Shown: positions 47,333-55,459 of the stretch, piece after piece
Layout: each line of letters opens with the position of its first letter
How positions within the stretch are numbered: position 1 is the stretch's first letter
NCBI GenBank assembly: GCA_902558705.1
Contig: CACEEW010000005.1
Span: forward strand, 1 to 64,000
Length of the DNA: 64,000 bases
Source of the DNA: an uncultured Pelagibacteraceae bacterium
GTDB lineage: Bacteria > Pseudomonadota > Alphaproteobacteria > Pelagibacterales > Pelagibacteraceae
Reading direction: 5' to 3'
Translations under genes and position numbers: made by a program
Notes under the pieces: generated by a model
Told to the model about the DNA's origin: nothing
What the model saw: the letters and a program-made list of their open reading frames with translations, nothing else
Database searches by the model: none

Positions 47333-48489
47333 TATCTTCTAAATCTTAAGTTATCTCGATTTAGATCACTAATTTTTGTACATCCCATTAACTTCATATC
47401 TCTAACTAATTCTGATTTATATTTTTCTATTGCTCTTTCAACACCTGCTTGCCCTCCAGCTGCTAATGCATAAAGATATAATCTTCCACCGGAGCAAGCT
47501 TTAGCACCTAAAGATAACGCTTTAAGCATATGTGTGCCTCTATGAATTCCACCTTCACAAATTACATCCAGTTTATCACCAACTGCGTCTACAATTTCTG
47601 CAAGTTGATCAAAGGGAGATCTCGATCCATCAAGTTGTCTTCCACCATGATTTGAAACCATTATACCTGTGCATCCTATATCTACAGCTCGCTTTGCATC
47701 CTCAACACTCATAACACCTTTCAACGCAAAATGACCTCCCCATTGAGAGCAAAGTTTTTCCGCATCTTTCCAATTCATAGATTGATCTAACATCGTTGAA
47801 AAATAGTTTCCTATCGAAGAGTTTGTGCTTGTACCCTCTTTTACAAAATCTTGAAGATGAGGTAATTCAAATTTACCTTTTGTTAAATAATTTATTCCCC
47901 ACATTGGTTTGGTTGCAAAACTAAATAAGCTCGATAAAGTCAATTTTGGTGGAGAAGTAAAACCAGTTCTTAGATCTCTTTCACGATTTCCGCCTGTGAT
48001 AGTATCAACTGTCAAAGCCATTACATCAAACTTAGCTGCTTTAGCACGCTCTAAACAAGAGTCGTTCAAACCTCTATCTTTGTGAAAGTAAAACTGAAAC
48101 ATTTTTGGAGTATCAATCATGGAAGATATTTCCTCTACACTAACTGTAGCTAATGCTGAGACACCAAACATTGTATTGAATTTTTTAGCAGCTTTTCCAA
48201 CTGCTCTTTCACCATCATAATGAAAAAGTCTTTGTAGTGCTGTTGGTGAAAGATAAAATGGTAAATCTAATTTTTTACCAAAAATTGTTGTAGATAAATC
48301 AACATTCTCAACACCTCTTAAAACATTAGGAACTAAATCAACATCATCAAAAGCACTTGTATTTCGAGCGTATGTGATTTCATCATCAGCTGCACCATCA
48401 ATATAATGAAAAATAGGTGATGGAAGTTTCAGCTTAGCAAGTTTTCTAAAATCACTAAAGTTGTGACAATCTTTTAATCTCAATATCAT
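47332..48489 (-). CDS. FMN-dependent alpha-hydroxyacid oxidase/dehydrogenase, copy 1
   Basis: 385 residues, clear paralog of the next gene with the same motif order: PIFHYIDGAADDEITYARN, PFYLSPTALQRLFHYDGE, ALTVDTITGGNRERD, FALKGVMSVEDA and VSNHGGRQLDGSRSPFDQ. The two differ in the lid region (about 180-230), where substrate specificity is usually set, so they may act on different hydroxyacids or form a heteromer. First gene of the hydroxyacid series, 11 bp after the PagL-like gene. Confidence 0.92.
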   Translation of the reverse strand: MILRLKDCHNFSDFRKLAKLKLPSPIFHYIDGAADDEITYARNTSAFDDVDLVPNVLRGVENVDLSTTIFGKKLDLPFYLSPTALQRLFHYDGERAVGKAAKKFNTMFGVSALATVSVEEISSMIDTPKMFQFYFHKDRGLNDSCLERAKAAKFDVMALTVDTITGGNRERDLRTGFTSPPKLTLSSLFSFATKPMWGINYLTKGKFELPHLQDFVKEGTSTNSSIGNYFSTMLDQSMNWKDAEKLCSQWGGHFALKGVMSVEDAKRAVDIGCTGIMVSNHGGRQLDGSRSPFDQLAEIVDAVGDKLDVICEGGIHRGTHMLKALSLGAKACSGGRLYLYALAAGGQAGVERAIEKYKSELVRDMKLMGCTKISDLNRDNLRFRR

Positions 48490-48500
48490 AATATGTTTAT

Positions 48501-49013
48501 CTAAAACTTTTTAAGAAAATTAAACATATAACTATTTGCCCCAGGATTTTTATCCCCTAGACTAGCGTTTGATAAATGGTTGTAGGAAAAACCAAATTGA
48601 CTATCTTTAGGTAGATCTAAAGAAAGTTGAACCTCACTTTTAAACTCAACTATATGTCCTAAATCTTTACCATCTCCCTGTTCATAAATTCCAGGAGTAA
48701 AACTTGGTATGACATTTAAAGCTCCAACAGAATAATCAGCTTGCACTCCAGTGTAAAAATATGCTGCATTATCTGCTGTTATTAGTGCTCCAGTGATAGG
48801 TGATAAATTTCCTAAAAATGTATCTCTATTCAGATCTACATTTTGATGTTGAAATCCAATTAAAGTTGATCTTTTACCCTCGTCACTAAAATCAAACATT
48901 CCTGAATAAACATTGAACTTAGTATTATTAGTATCGACCTTAAAATCCTCAGCATTAATAGGTAATCCTGCCACAAAGAAAGCAATTAAAAGATACAAAA
49001 TTTTTAGTTTCAT
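48501..49013 (-). CDS. PagL-like acyloxyacyl hydrolase family outer-membrane protein, active-site Glu replaced
   Basis: 170 residues. Signal peptide (about 1-21, ending LPINAEDF), then a beta-rich protein ending in an aromatic residue (Phe), as outer-membrane barrels do. The C-terminal FGFSYNHLSNASLGDKNPGAN matches the lipid A 3-O-deacylase (PagL) active-site segment with His146 and Ser148. At the spacing of the catalytic Glu in Pseudomonas PagL this protein has Asn160. It may be altered in activity or use another acid. Follows ccmH on the same strand. Confidence 0.65.
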   Translation of the reverse strand: MKLKILYLLIAFFVAGLPINAEDFKVDTNNTKFNVYSGMFDFSDEGKRSTLIGFQHQNVDLNRDTFLGNLSPITGALITADNAAYFYTGVQADYSVGALNVIPSFTPGIYEQGDGKDLGHIVEFKSEVQLSLDLPKDSQFGFSYNHLSNASLGDKNPGANSYMFNFLKKF

Positions 49014-49026
49014 ACGTGAAATATAT

Positions 49027-49392
49027 TTAATTTTTTTTATATATAAATAATTTTAATATTATTGCACCACCAATTAAAAACATCAAGAGAGGTAATAACC
49101 AAAGAAAATAAGTGTTTTTACTAAATTCTGGGTCATATAAAATCCATTCACCATATTTATCTTTTAAATAATTATAAATTTCTTCTTCACTACTCCCCTC
49201 ATTTAATTTTTTTTTTACTAAAGTTTTTAAACTGATTGCAAATTCAGAGTCCGAGTCATGTATAGATTGACCTTGACAAATTAGACATCGTAAATTTTTT
49301 GTTATTTTTTCATCCAAATTTTTATTTTTTGCATGTGTTAAATTAAAATTAAATATAATCAAAATTACAATAAAGAATTTTAGAAATCTCAT
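49027..49392 (-). CDS. ccmH: Cytochrome c maturation protein CcmH (thioredoxin-like reductase of apocytochrome)
   Basis: 121 residues: signal sequence, the redox motif LRCLICQGQSIHDSDSEFA (the usual Pro after the first Cys is Leu here), a three-helix domain, and a C-terminal membrane helix (about 97-118). It keeps the CXXCH cysteines of apocytochrome c reduced for heme ligation. Overlaps ccmG by 4 bp. Confidence 0.92.
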   Translation of the reverse strand: MRFLKFFIVILIIFNFNLTHAKNKNLDEKITKNLRCLICQGQSIHDSDSEFAISLKTLVKKKLNEGSSEEEIYNYLKDKYGEWILYDPEFSKNTYFLWLLPLLMFLIGGAIILKLFIYKKN

Positions 49393-49907
49393 TGAATCAA
49401 ATCTTTAATTTCTAGTAATGAATTTTGATCGATTGGTCCAATAATCTTTTTAATAATCTTATTTTTATATAACAAGAAAGACTCAGGAACTCCATAAGCA
49501 CCCCACTCGATTGCGATTGTTCCGTCTATATCACTAAAAATAAAATCATAGGGATTGCTTAATTCATCTAAAAAATTTATTGCATTATTTTTTTTATCTT
49601 TATAATTGAGACCAACAATTTTTAAATTTTTTTGATTAGATAAATTTAATAAAAACTTGTGCTCATCTCTACAGGGAGTACACCAGGAAGACCATACGTT
49701 CATCAAATAAAATTTATCCCCTTCAAAAATATCTTCTGATTTAAAAATCTCTTCTGTTTCAAATGCTTTAGCAACAAAAAAAGGGATGTTCTTTTGATTG
49801 CCTATTTGTGGTTCATAAACATTAGAATTTTGTAATCCTTTATAAAAAATTACAAAAATTACTGAAAATATAATTATTAATAAAACTGGAAAAACTTTAG
49901 TTTTCAT
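49389..49907 (-). CDS. ccmG: Thiol:disulfide interchange protein CcmG/DsbE
   Basis: 172 residues. N-terminal membrane anchor (about 5-22) and a periplasmic thioredoxin domain with WSSWCTPCRDEHKFL and the cis-Pro region IEWGAYGVPESFLL, both characteristic of CcmG. It reduces CcmH or the apocytochrome. Begins 11 bp inside the ccmF 3' end. Confidence 0.94.
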   Translation of the reverse strand: MKTKVFPVLLIIIFSVIFVIFYKGLQNSNVYEPQIGNQKNIPFFVAKAFETEEIFKSEDIFEGDKFYLMNVWSSWCTPCRDEHKFLLNLSNQKNLKIVGLNYKDKKNNAINFLDELSNPYDFIFSDIDGTIAIEWGAYGVPESFLLYKNKIIKKIIGPIDQNSLLEIKDLIQ

Positions 49908-51771
49908 ATCTTTTTTTAAAAAAACCTATCAAACCACTCAAGCTAATTAAAAATGTAGATAGCCAAATCCAAATCATGAAAGGTTTTACTTGATATCTAA
50001 TATTAAAATATTCTTGATTTTGAACAGAATTCATAGTCATAAATTTATCTTTATATAAAGTAGTTTTAATATCTGCTTCACTAGTAATGATGTTAGGTTG
50101 ATTATATATTCTTAATTCAGGTTGCATAATATCTGTCTGTCCACCATTGTGCTCTATAACAAACTTGCCAATTATTGCTTTAAAATTTTGTTCATCTCTT
50201 TGTTGAATACCCTCAAAATTTATTTTCAGTGCATCACTTTCATAAGTTTCATTAATTTTTAAATTAGTAATTATTTCTGTTGATAAAAAATTATTAAATA
50301 AAATACTTAAGATTAATAAACTAAAACTAAAATGAGCAAGATTTTGAGATAAATTTTTAAACTTTTTTGAAAAAAAATCCTTGAGAGTTATTAAAAATAA
50401 ATAAAATGCTGAGGTCACTAAAATTGTGTTGATTAGAAAGTTAATGTCTAAATTTCTTACTATAAAAGTAGATAATAAAAGAGAAATAATCAAAAATAAA
50501 ATTAAGTTTAGTTTATTTTCTAACTCTGATTTTATCCATTTTAATTTTGGACCTATTGCCATTGCTACTAAAAATGGAACTAAAAATGGAATTATCAATT
50601 TATTATAGAATGGTGGACCAACAGATATTTTTTCTGAAGATAATACCTCTAAAAATATTGGATAAGTTGTTCCTATCAAAACTACTGAAAGAAAATACAT
50701 CATAAACCAATTATTAATTAAAATTGATGTCTCTTTACTTAACCAAAAAAAAGATATTGTTGTAGTTTTTTCACTTTTATAAAATAATAAAAAAATAAAA
50801 ATCGATAAAAACACTAAAATAAATAAAAAGATTAATATATATAATCCTCTCTCTGGGTCATTAGCGAATGTATGGACAGAATTTAAAATACCAGATCTAA
50901 CTAAAAAAGTTCCACACATACTAAGTGTAAAAGTTGCTATTGATAATATTACAACCCAAGAGGTTAAGATTTGTTTTTTTTCCAATACTAATATGCAATG
51001 TAGCAATGTAATAAGTGCTAACCATGGCATTAAAGAAACATTTTCAACTGGATCCCAAAACCAAAAACCACCCCAACCAAGCTCATAATATGCCCAGATT
51101 GAACCTAATAAAATACCCAAAGTTAAAAAAATCCAAGAAGTTAAAATCCATTTTTTTATATGCTTAGCCCAAGAACTTGAAATATAATTTGTTACTACCG
51201 CTGCAAGAGCAGAAGAAAATATAATTGATGATCCTACATAACCTAAATATAAAATTGGTGGATGAATCGCTAAAGCTGGATCTTGTAAAATTGGATTAAG
51301 ACCTAGTCCTTCATTTGGTATCGGAAAAATATAATTAAAAGGACTTGAAGTTTTTATCAAAAAAACAAAAAAACCAAAAATAATTATCTGTTGAAATAAT
51401 AAAGTTAAAATTCTGTATTGTTTTGGTTGATCTTTAGATCTCAACAAAAAAAGAAAGATAAATAGTGTCAAAACTAGTAACCAAAGTAATAAACTGCCCT
51501 CATGATTTCCCCATGCACCAGATATTTTATAAAAAGTAGGCACTGTAGTGTGGGAATGATTGAAAACTGTCTCATTGCTAAAGTCAGAACTTATAAATGA
51601 CTGAACTAAACCTAAAAAACTTAAACTCACAAAAAAAAACTGAAAAAAAACAGAAAATATAATTTTATTATCAAGTTTTGATTTACTTAGATTTTTTATA
51701 GAAAAAAAAATTATTAAAAAAGAAATACTAAATCCAATAATCAAAGAATAATATCCTATTAAACTAGCCAA
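49897..51771 (-). CDS. ccmF: Heme lyase CcmF
   Basis: 624 residues with about 14 membrane helices. The heme-handling WWD motif GWGGFWFWDPVENVSLMPWL lies near 230-250; the DPALAIHPPILYLGYVG segment carries conserved histidines. Start TTG at 51771 is supported by GAGGAG about 8 nt upstream. It attaches heme from CcmE to the apocytochrome CXXCH. Follows ccmE by 2 bp. Confidence 0.95.
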   Translation of the reverse strand: MASLIGYYSLIIGFSISFLIIFFSIKNLSKSKLDNKIIFSVFFQFFFVSLSFLGLVQSFISSDFSNETVFNHSHTTVPTFYKISGAWGNHEGSLLLWLLVLTLFIFLFLLRSKDQPKQYRILTLLFQQIIIFGFFVFLIKTSSPFNYIFPIPNEGLGLNPILQDPALAIHPPILYLGYVGSSIIFSSALAAVVTNYISSSWAKHIKKWILTSWIFLTLGILLGSIWAYYELGWGGFWFWDPVENVSLMPWLALITLLHCILVLEKKQILTSWVVILSIATFTLSMCGTFLVRSGILNSVHTFANDPERGLYILIFLFILVFLSIFIFLLFYKSEKTTTISFFWLSKETSILINNWFMMYFLSVVLIGTTYPIFLEVLSSEKISVGPPFYNKLIIPFLVPFLVAMAIGPKLKWIKSELENKLNLILFLIISLLLSTFIVRNLDINFLINTILVTSAFYLFLITLKDFFSKKFKNLSQNLAHFSFSLLILSILFNNFLSTEIITNLKINETYESDALKINFEGIQQRDEQNFKAIIGKFVIEHNGGQTDIMQPELRIYNQPNIITSEADIKTTLYKDKFMTMNSVQNQEYFNIRYQVKPFMIWIWLSTFLISLSGLIGFFKKRYEN

Positions 51772-51773
51772 TT

Positions 51774-52193
51774 TTATTTCTCCTCTAATGCAGCTTTTAC
51801 CTCGGGCGGCATATAATTTTCGTCATGTTTAGCAAGAATTTTTGTTGCTAAAAAAAAGCTTTTATCTTTTAGATAACCCTCTGCAACAACTCCTTTACCC
51901 TCTGAAAAAAGATTGGGTACTTCTCCTGAGAAAGATACATTAATTTCATTTTCAAAATCTGTGATTATAAAATTTAATTTTTTCTCTTTTATAAATATAG
52001 AATTTTTTTTGACCATTCCTCCAACTCTTATCTTATTTTTATTAGCTTCAGATAAAGTTTTAATATCTGATGGGGATTTAAAATAGATTACATTTTCTTC
52101 AAGAGATTTTAAAATGAGGAGTACTGATAAAATTAGAGTAATTGAAACTAATATTATAAAAAAAAACCTTAATTTAACTTTACGACCATACAT
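51774..52193 (-). CDS. ccmE: Heme chaperone CcmE
   Basis: 139 residues: N-terminal membrane anchor (about 9-27), an OB-type beta domain ([13 protein letters not shown]), and the C-terminal [13 protein letters not shown], whose His binds heme covalently and whose Tyr is the conserved partner. Receives heme from CcmC. Confidence 0.95.
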   Translation of the reverse strand: MYGRKVKLRFFFIILVSITLILSVLLILKSLEENVIYFKSPSDIKTLSEANKNKIRVGGMVKKNSIFIKEKKLNFIITDFENEINVSFSGEVPNLFSEGKGVVAEGYLKDKSFFLATKILAKHDENYMPPEVKAALEEK

Positions 52194-52203
52194 GGTTTAA
52201 AGT

Positions 52204-52431
52204 TTAAAAATTTGATGAATTAGATAAAATTTCTTTATTAATGATTTGAGATTTTGCAAAAGCTGCTCTTTCAGATTTTAAATTTCCAAATTTAGCGATA
52301 AATTTATTTCTCTCTCTCACATATTGAACCTTAACAACAAAGTATAAGGATAAAAAACTTATAAGTGTAAACACAAAAGATGATAAAACATAAATGCCAT
52401 ATCCATTCATTAAAAATATATCATTAATCAT
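52204..52431 (-). CDS. ccmD: Heme exporter accessory protein CcmD
   Basis: 75 residues, one membrane helix (about 12-34) with the CcmD pattern NGYGIYVLSSFVF followed by a charged cytoplasmic tail. Position between ccmC and ccmE is decisive. It overlaps the ccmC stop by 4 bp; it aids release of holo-CcmE. Confidence 0.85.
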   Translation of the reverse strand: MINDIFLMNGYGIYVLSSFVFTLISFLSLYFVVKVQYVRERNKFIAKFGNLKSERAAFAKSQIINKEILSNSSNF

Positions 52432-53135
52432 AATCTATCTAATCCTTTATTTTTAATTTTTATCAGTTCTGTATTATATTTCATCAAAAAAATAAGTAAT
52501 GAGAACAGGGCAAATGCCGCAGTCATTATAAATAATGGAAATAACATTGATGAATGAATCGAGGATTTTGATAATATGTTAATTGAAGCAGGTTGATGAA
52601 GTGTATTCCACCAATCAACTGAATATTTTATTATTGGAATATTTATAATTCCCAAAATTGTTATAATTGAAGTAATTTTATATAATTGTTCATTGTTTTC
52701 ATAAATTCTCCAAGCAAGTAAATATATTAAATAAAATAATGCTAAAATTAACATAGAAGTTATTCTTGCATCCCAAGCCCACCAAGTTCCCCAGGTTGGT
52801 TTTCCCCAAATAGAACCTGTAACCAGCGCTATTATATTAAACACAAAACCTGATGGAGCTAAACTTTTTGCAATTAAAAAGAAATTTTTAATTTTAAAAA
52901 TATATCCTAAAATTGATAAAAAGGTAATTGAGGAAAAAATGCCAAGTGCAATCCAGGCTGCAGGAACATGAACATACATAATTCTTACAGCATGACTTTG
53001 TTTATAATCTTCAGGAGATAAAATTAGAGCTTCAGTTAATCCTATTGATAAAACAACAATAAATAAAAATAAAACATATTTTGGAGCTTTAGATGTTACA
53101 GAAAAGATTTTATTAGGTTCTAAAAGTTTAAACAT
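52428..53135 (-). CDS. ccmC: Heme exporter protein CcmC
   Basis: 235 residues with six membrane helices. Tryptophan-rich motif WGKPTWGTWWAWDARITSML near 120-140, and conserved His in IMYVHVPAAWIAL and WNTLHQPASI. It loads heme onto CcmE. First gene of ccmCDEFGH here; ccmA, ccmB and ccmI are not in this window. The 175-bp leader upstream is predicted to be structured. Confidence 0.95.
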   Translation of the reverse strand: MFKLLEPNKIFSVTSKAPKYVLFLFIVVLSIGLTEALILSPEDYKQSHAVRIMYVHVPAAWIALGIFSSITFLSILGYIFKIKNFFLIAKSLAPSGFVFNIIALVTGSIWGKPTWGTWWAWDARITSMLILALFYLIYLLAWRIYENNEQLYKITSIITILGIINIPIIKYSVDWWNTLHQPASINILSKSSIHSSMLFPLFIMTAAFALFSLLIFLMKYNTELIKIKNKGLDRL

Positions 53136-53186
53136 AAATTTTATTTTTTAAGTTTTATTTCAGGTTACTTATTATGAATTTAAAGT

Positions 53187-53268
53187 CTGATCAAGAATGT
53201 AGAGGGAGATAATAACGAAGGATAATAAAAACACTCTTGATCAGGATTATTTAAGTTAAAATAACCCT
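53187..53268 (-). ncRNA. Structured leader candidate between hspQ and ccmC
   Basis: A perfect 10-bp inverted repeat CTGATCAAGA (53187-53196) and TCTTGATCAG (53235-53244) encloses a 38-nt loop, next to a second hairpin AGGATTATTT/AAATAACCCT (53243-53252 and 53259-53268, 6-base loop). On the minus strand the second stem is fully paired through a G-U pair, while the plus strand would have an A-C mismatch, suggesting minus transcription as the ccmC leader or an hspQ 3' RNA. I found no known riboswitch core in it. Confidence 0.5.
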
Positions 53269-53311
53269 GTGACCAAGATTTGAATTAAATGTGTTTAAAA
53301 AGTGATTTTTT

Positions 53312-53632
53312 TTAATTTGACGGTTTAAAATAGCTAGATCCCTTTTTTCCAGAGAATATTTCCTCAATTAGAGGGTGTTTTATTGGCTCATCAGAGTCGT
53401 CCATTAACAAGTTTTGCTCCGATACATAAGCCTCATAAGTAATTTCATCATTTTCAGCTAGAAGATGATAAAAAGGTTGATCTTTTCTCGGTCTAACATT
53501 TTTTGGGATTGATTGATACCATTCCTCAGAATTATTAAACTCGAAATCAACATCATAAATAACACCTCTGAACTCAAAGTGTTTATGCTTTACAATGTCA
53601 CCTATTGAAAATTTAGCTTTTTGAATTGGCAT
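53312..53632 (-). CDS. hspQ: Heat-shock protein HspQ (YccV-like, hemimethylated-DNA-binding domain)
   Basis: 106 residues. The family is recognisable from KFSIGDIVKHKHFEFRGVIYDVDFEF, PKNVRPRKDQPFYHLLAEN and TYEAYVSEQNLLMDDSDEPIKHP. HspQ is a specificity factor for Lon in enterobacteria; a similar role here is inferred. Divergent from yciB. Confidence 0.9.
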   Translation of the reverse strand: MPIQKAKFSIGDIVKHKHFEFRGVIYDVDFEFNNSEEWYQSIPKNVRPRKDQPFYHLLAENDEITYEAYVSEQNLLMDDSDEPIKHPLIEEIFSGKKGSSYFKPSN

Positions 53633-53721
53633 TGAGATAAGTATGGGTATTTAAAAATAAAAATCAATAAGAAAAAATATATAATTTTTGTATAAATATT
53701 ATTTGTGTTAATATCTATTTA

Positions 53722-54273
53722 GTGAATAAATCTTTTTTGAAGTTTCTTACCGATTTTGGCCCATTAGTAATTTTTTTTTACTACTACTACGATAGTGGAA
53801 AAGATTTAAAAATAGCTATTCCTCCATTTATAATTGCGACAATTATAGCATTAACCGTGATGTGGTTTTTAGAAAAAAGAATACCAAAAGTTCCATTGTT
53901 GAGTGGAGTTTTAATTACTTTTTTTGGAGGATTGACAATTTATTTTGATAATCCAATTTTTATTTATATTAAGCCTACTATTATAAATATTTTATTTGGC
54001 CTGGCTTTAATATTTGGAAAATATTTTACTAATGAGCCTGTGCTTAAAAAACTGATGGGAAAATCAATTTCTTTAACTAATGAGGGTTGGGAAATTTTAA
54101 ATAAAAGATGGATATATTTCTTTTTTGGTCTCGCAATATTAAATGAATTGATATGGAGAACTCAATCTGAAGAATTTTGGGTAAATTTTAAAGTTTGGGG
54201 TTTATTACCTATAACTTTCATTTTTACAGGATTCCAAATAGGATTAATAAACAAGTATAAAACAAATGAATAA
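53722..54273 (+). CDS. yciB: Septation protein A family (YciB/IspZ)
   Basis: 183 residues, start GTG at 53722. Five to six membrane helices and the family start KFLTDFGPLVIFFYYYY; later PTIINILFGLALIFGKYF and GWEILNKRWIYFFFGLAILNELIWR. Inner-membrane protein implicated in cell envelope/septation. Its end overlaps the DUF2794 gene by 8 bp. Confidence 0.9.
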   Translation: MNKSFLKFLTDFGPLVIFFYYYYDSGKDLKIAIPPFIIATIIALTVMWFLEKRIPKVPLLSGVLITFFGGLTIYFDNPIFIYIKPTIINILFGLALIFGKYFTNEPVLKKLMGKSISLTNEGWEILNKRWIYFFFGLAILNELIWRTQSEEFWVNFKVWGLLPITFIFTGFQIGLINKYKTNE

Positions 54274-54613
54274 TAATTTACGATTAGTAGTAAACAATAT
54301 TAATGACAAAAAACTAGAAGATAAACATTTTTTTGAAAAAGATGAATTAAAAATTATTTTGGATTTATATGCAAAAATGGTCTCTGAAGGTTCTTGGAAA
54401 GATTATGGACTTAGCATATCAAGTAAACAAGTGGGTTTTAGTGTTTTTAAAAACGCAGCTGAAAATGCACTTTATAAAATATGTAAAAATTTTAGACCCA
54501 AGAATAAAAATCTAAAATATTTAATAACAGATACAAATGGGAAAATATTAAAAAATTCTTTTGATTTAAATATACTTTTAAAAAATACTAACTGGAAAAA
54601 ACTTCAAAAATAA
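54266..54613 (+). CDS. DUF2794 protein
   Basis: 115 residues. The alphaproteobacterial DUF2794 family is recognised from FEKDELKIILDLYAKMVSEGSWKDYGLSI, FSVFKNAAENALYKICK and the C-terminal NGKILKNSFDLNILL. No function is established. Cytosolic. Overlaps yciB and converges on the BI-1 gene with a 2-bp gap. Confidence 0.85.
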   Translation: MNNNLRLVVNNINDKKLEDKHFFEKDELKIILDLYAKMVSEGSWKDYGLSISSKQVGFSVFKNAAENALYKICKNFRPKNKNLKYLITDTNGKILKNSFDLNILLKNTNWKKLQK

Positions 54614-54615
54614 TA

Positions 54616-55377
54616 TTATCTTCTTTGACCAAAAAGTCTTAGAAGCATAATAAATAGGTTAATGAAATCTAGATAAAGCGTTAAAGCTCCCATTACAGCT
54701 TTTTTACCAATAATTTCACCTGTATCACTTGCTGCATACATATTTTTAATTTTTTGAGTATCATAAGCAGTAAGTCCGACAAAAATTAAAACTCCTAAAA
54801 CTGAAATTACGAAATACATCATTGATGATTTCATGAAAATGTTAACTAATGAGGCAATAATAATTCCAATTAATCCCATCATTAAAAAAGATCCTAATTT
54901 GGTTAAATCTCTTTTAGTCGTGTAACCGTATACACTCATTGCTCCAAAAGTAGCTGAACAAATAAAGAAAACTCTAGTCACACTCATACCGGTATAAATC
55001 AATAAAATTGAAGAAAGAGATAAACCCATTAATGCTGCAAAAACCCAAAAAGTTGTTTGAGCTTTTGATGCGCTCATTTTATTTATTCCAAAACTCATAT
55101 AAAAAACAATTCCTAGGGGTGCCAACATCACAAGCCATTTAAGTCCAGACATATAAATTGCATTCCCTATTTGAGTTAAACCCACAATAGATCCAGCGTC
55201 ATTTGTAACCACAGACATTTTAAATGTTAAAAGAGCCACTATACCAGTTAACAATATTCCTGTTGCCATATAGTTATAAACTTTAAGCATGTAGGCTCTT
55301 AAGCCTTCATCCATCACTGCTGTTGATTGTTGAGCTGCTTTAGCTCTTCCTAAAATACCTTTTTTATCAAATTCCAT
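54616..55377 (-). CDS. Bax inhibitor-1 (BI-1/YccA) family membrane protein
   Basis: 253 residues with seven membrane helices. The family pattern is clear: RAYMLKVYNYMATGILLTGIVALLTF, WVFAALMGLSLSSILLIYTG and the C-terminal GLTAYDTQKIKNMY plus ALTLYLDFINLFIMLLRLFG. In E. coli the relatives are YbhL/YccA, which modulate FtsH or act as ion channels. Divergent from the aldo/keto reductase gene. Confidence 0.92.
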   Translation of the reverse strand: MEFDKKGILGRAKAAQQSTAVMDEGLRAYMLKVYNYMATGILLTGIVALLTFKMSVVTNDAGSIVGLTQIGNAIYMSGLKWLVMLAPLGIVFYMSFGINKMSASKAQTTFWVFAALMGLSLSSILLIYTGMSVTRVFFICSATFGAMSVYGYTTKRDLTKLGSFLMMGLIGIIIASLVNIFMKSSMMYFVISVLGVLIFVGLTAYDTQKIKNMYAASDTGEIIGKKAVMGALTLYLDFINLFIMLLRLFGQRR

Positions 55378-55459
55378 AGTGAAAGAAATATATAGTCTTT
55401 TACTAATTATTCAAGATGCCTTAAAAGATTAATAAAAAAATTAATACTATAAAACCTCA

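Noticed and set aside
53150-53300. SAM-type, glycine or other known riboswitch before ccmC
   Set aside because: No known aptamer core was recognisable, and the gene context (ccm, hspQ) does not fit those ligands.
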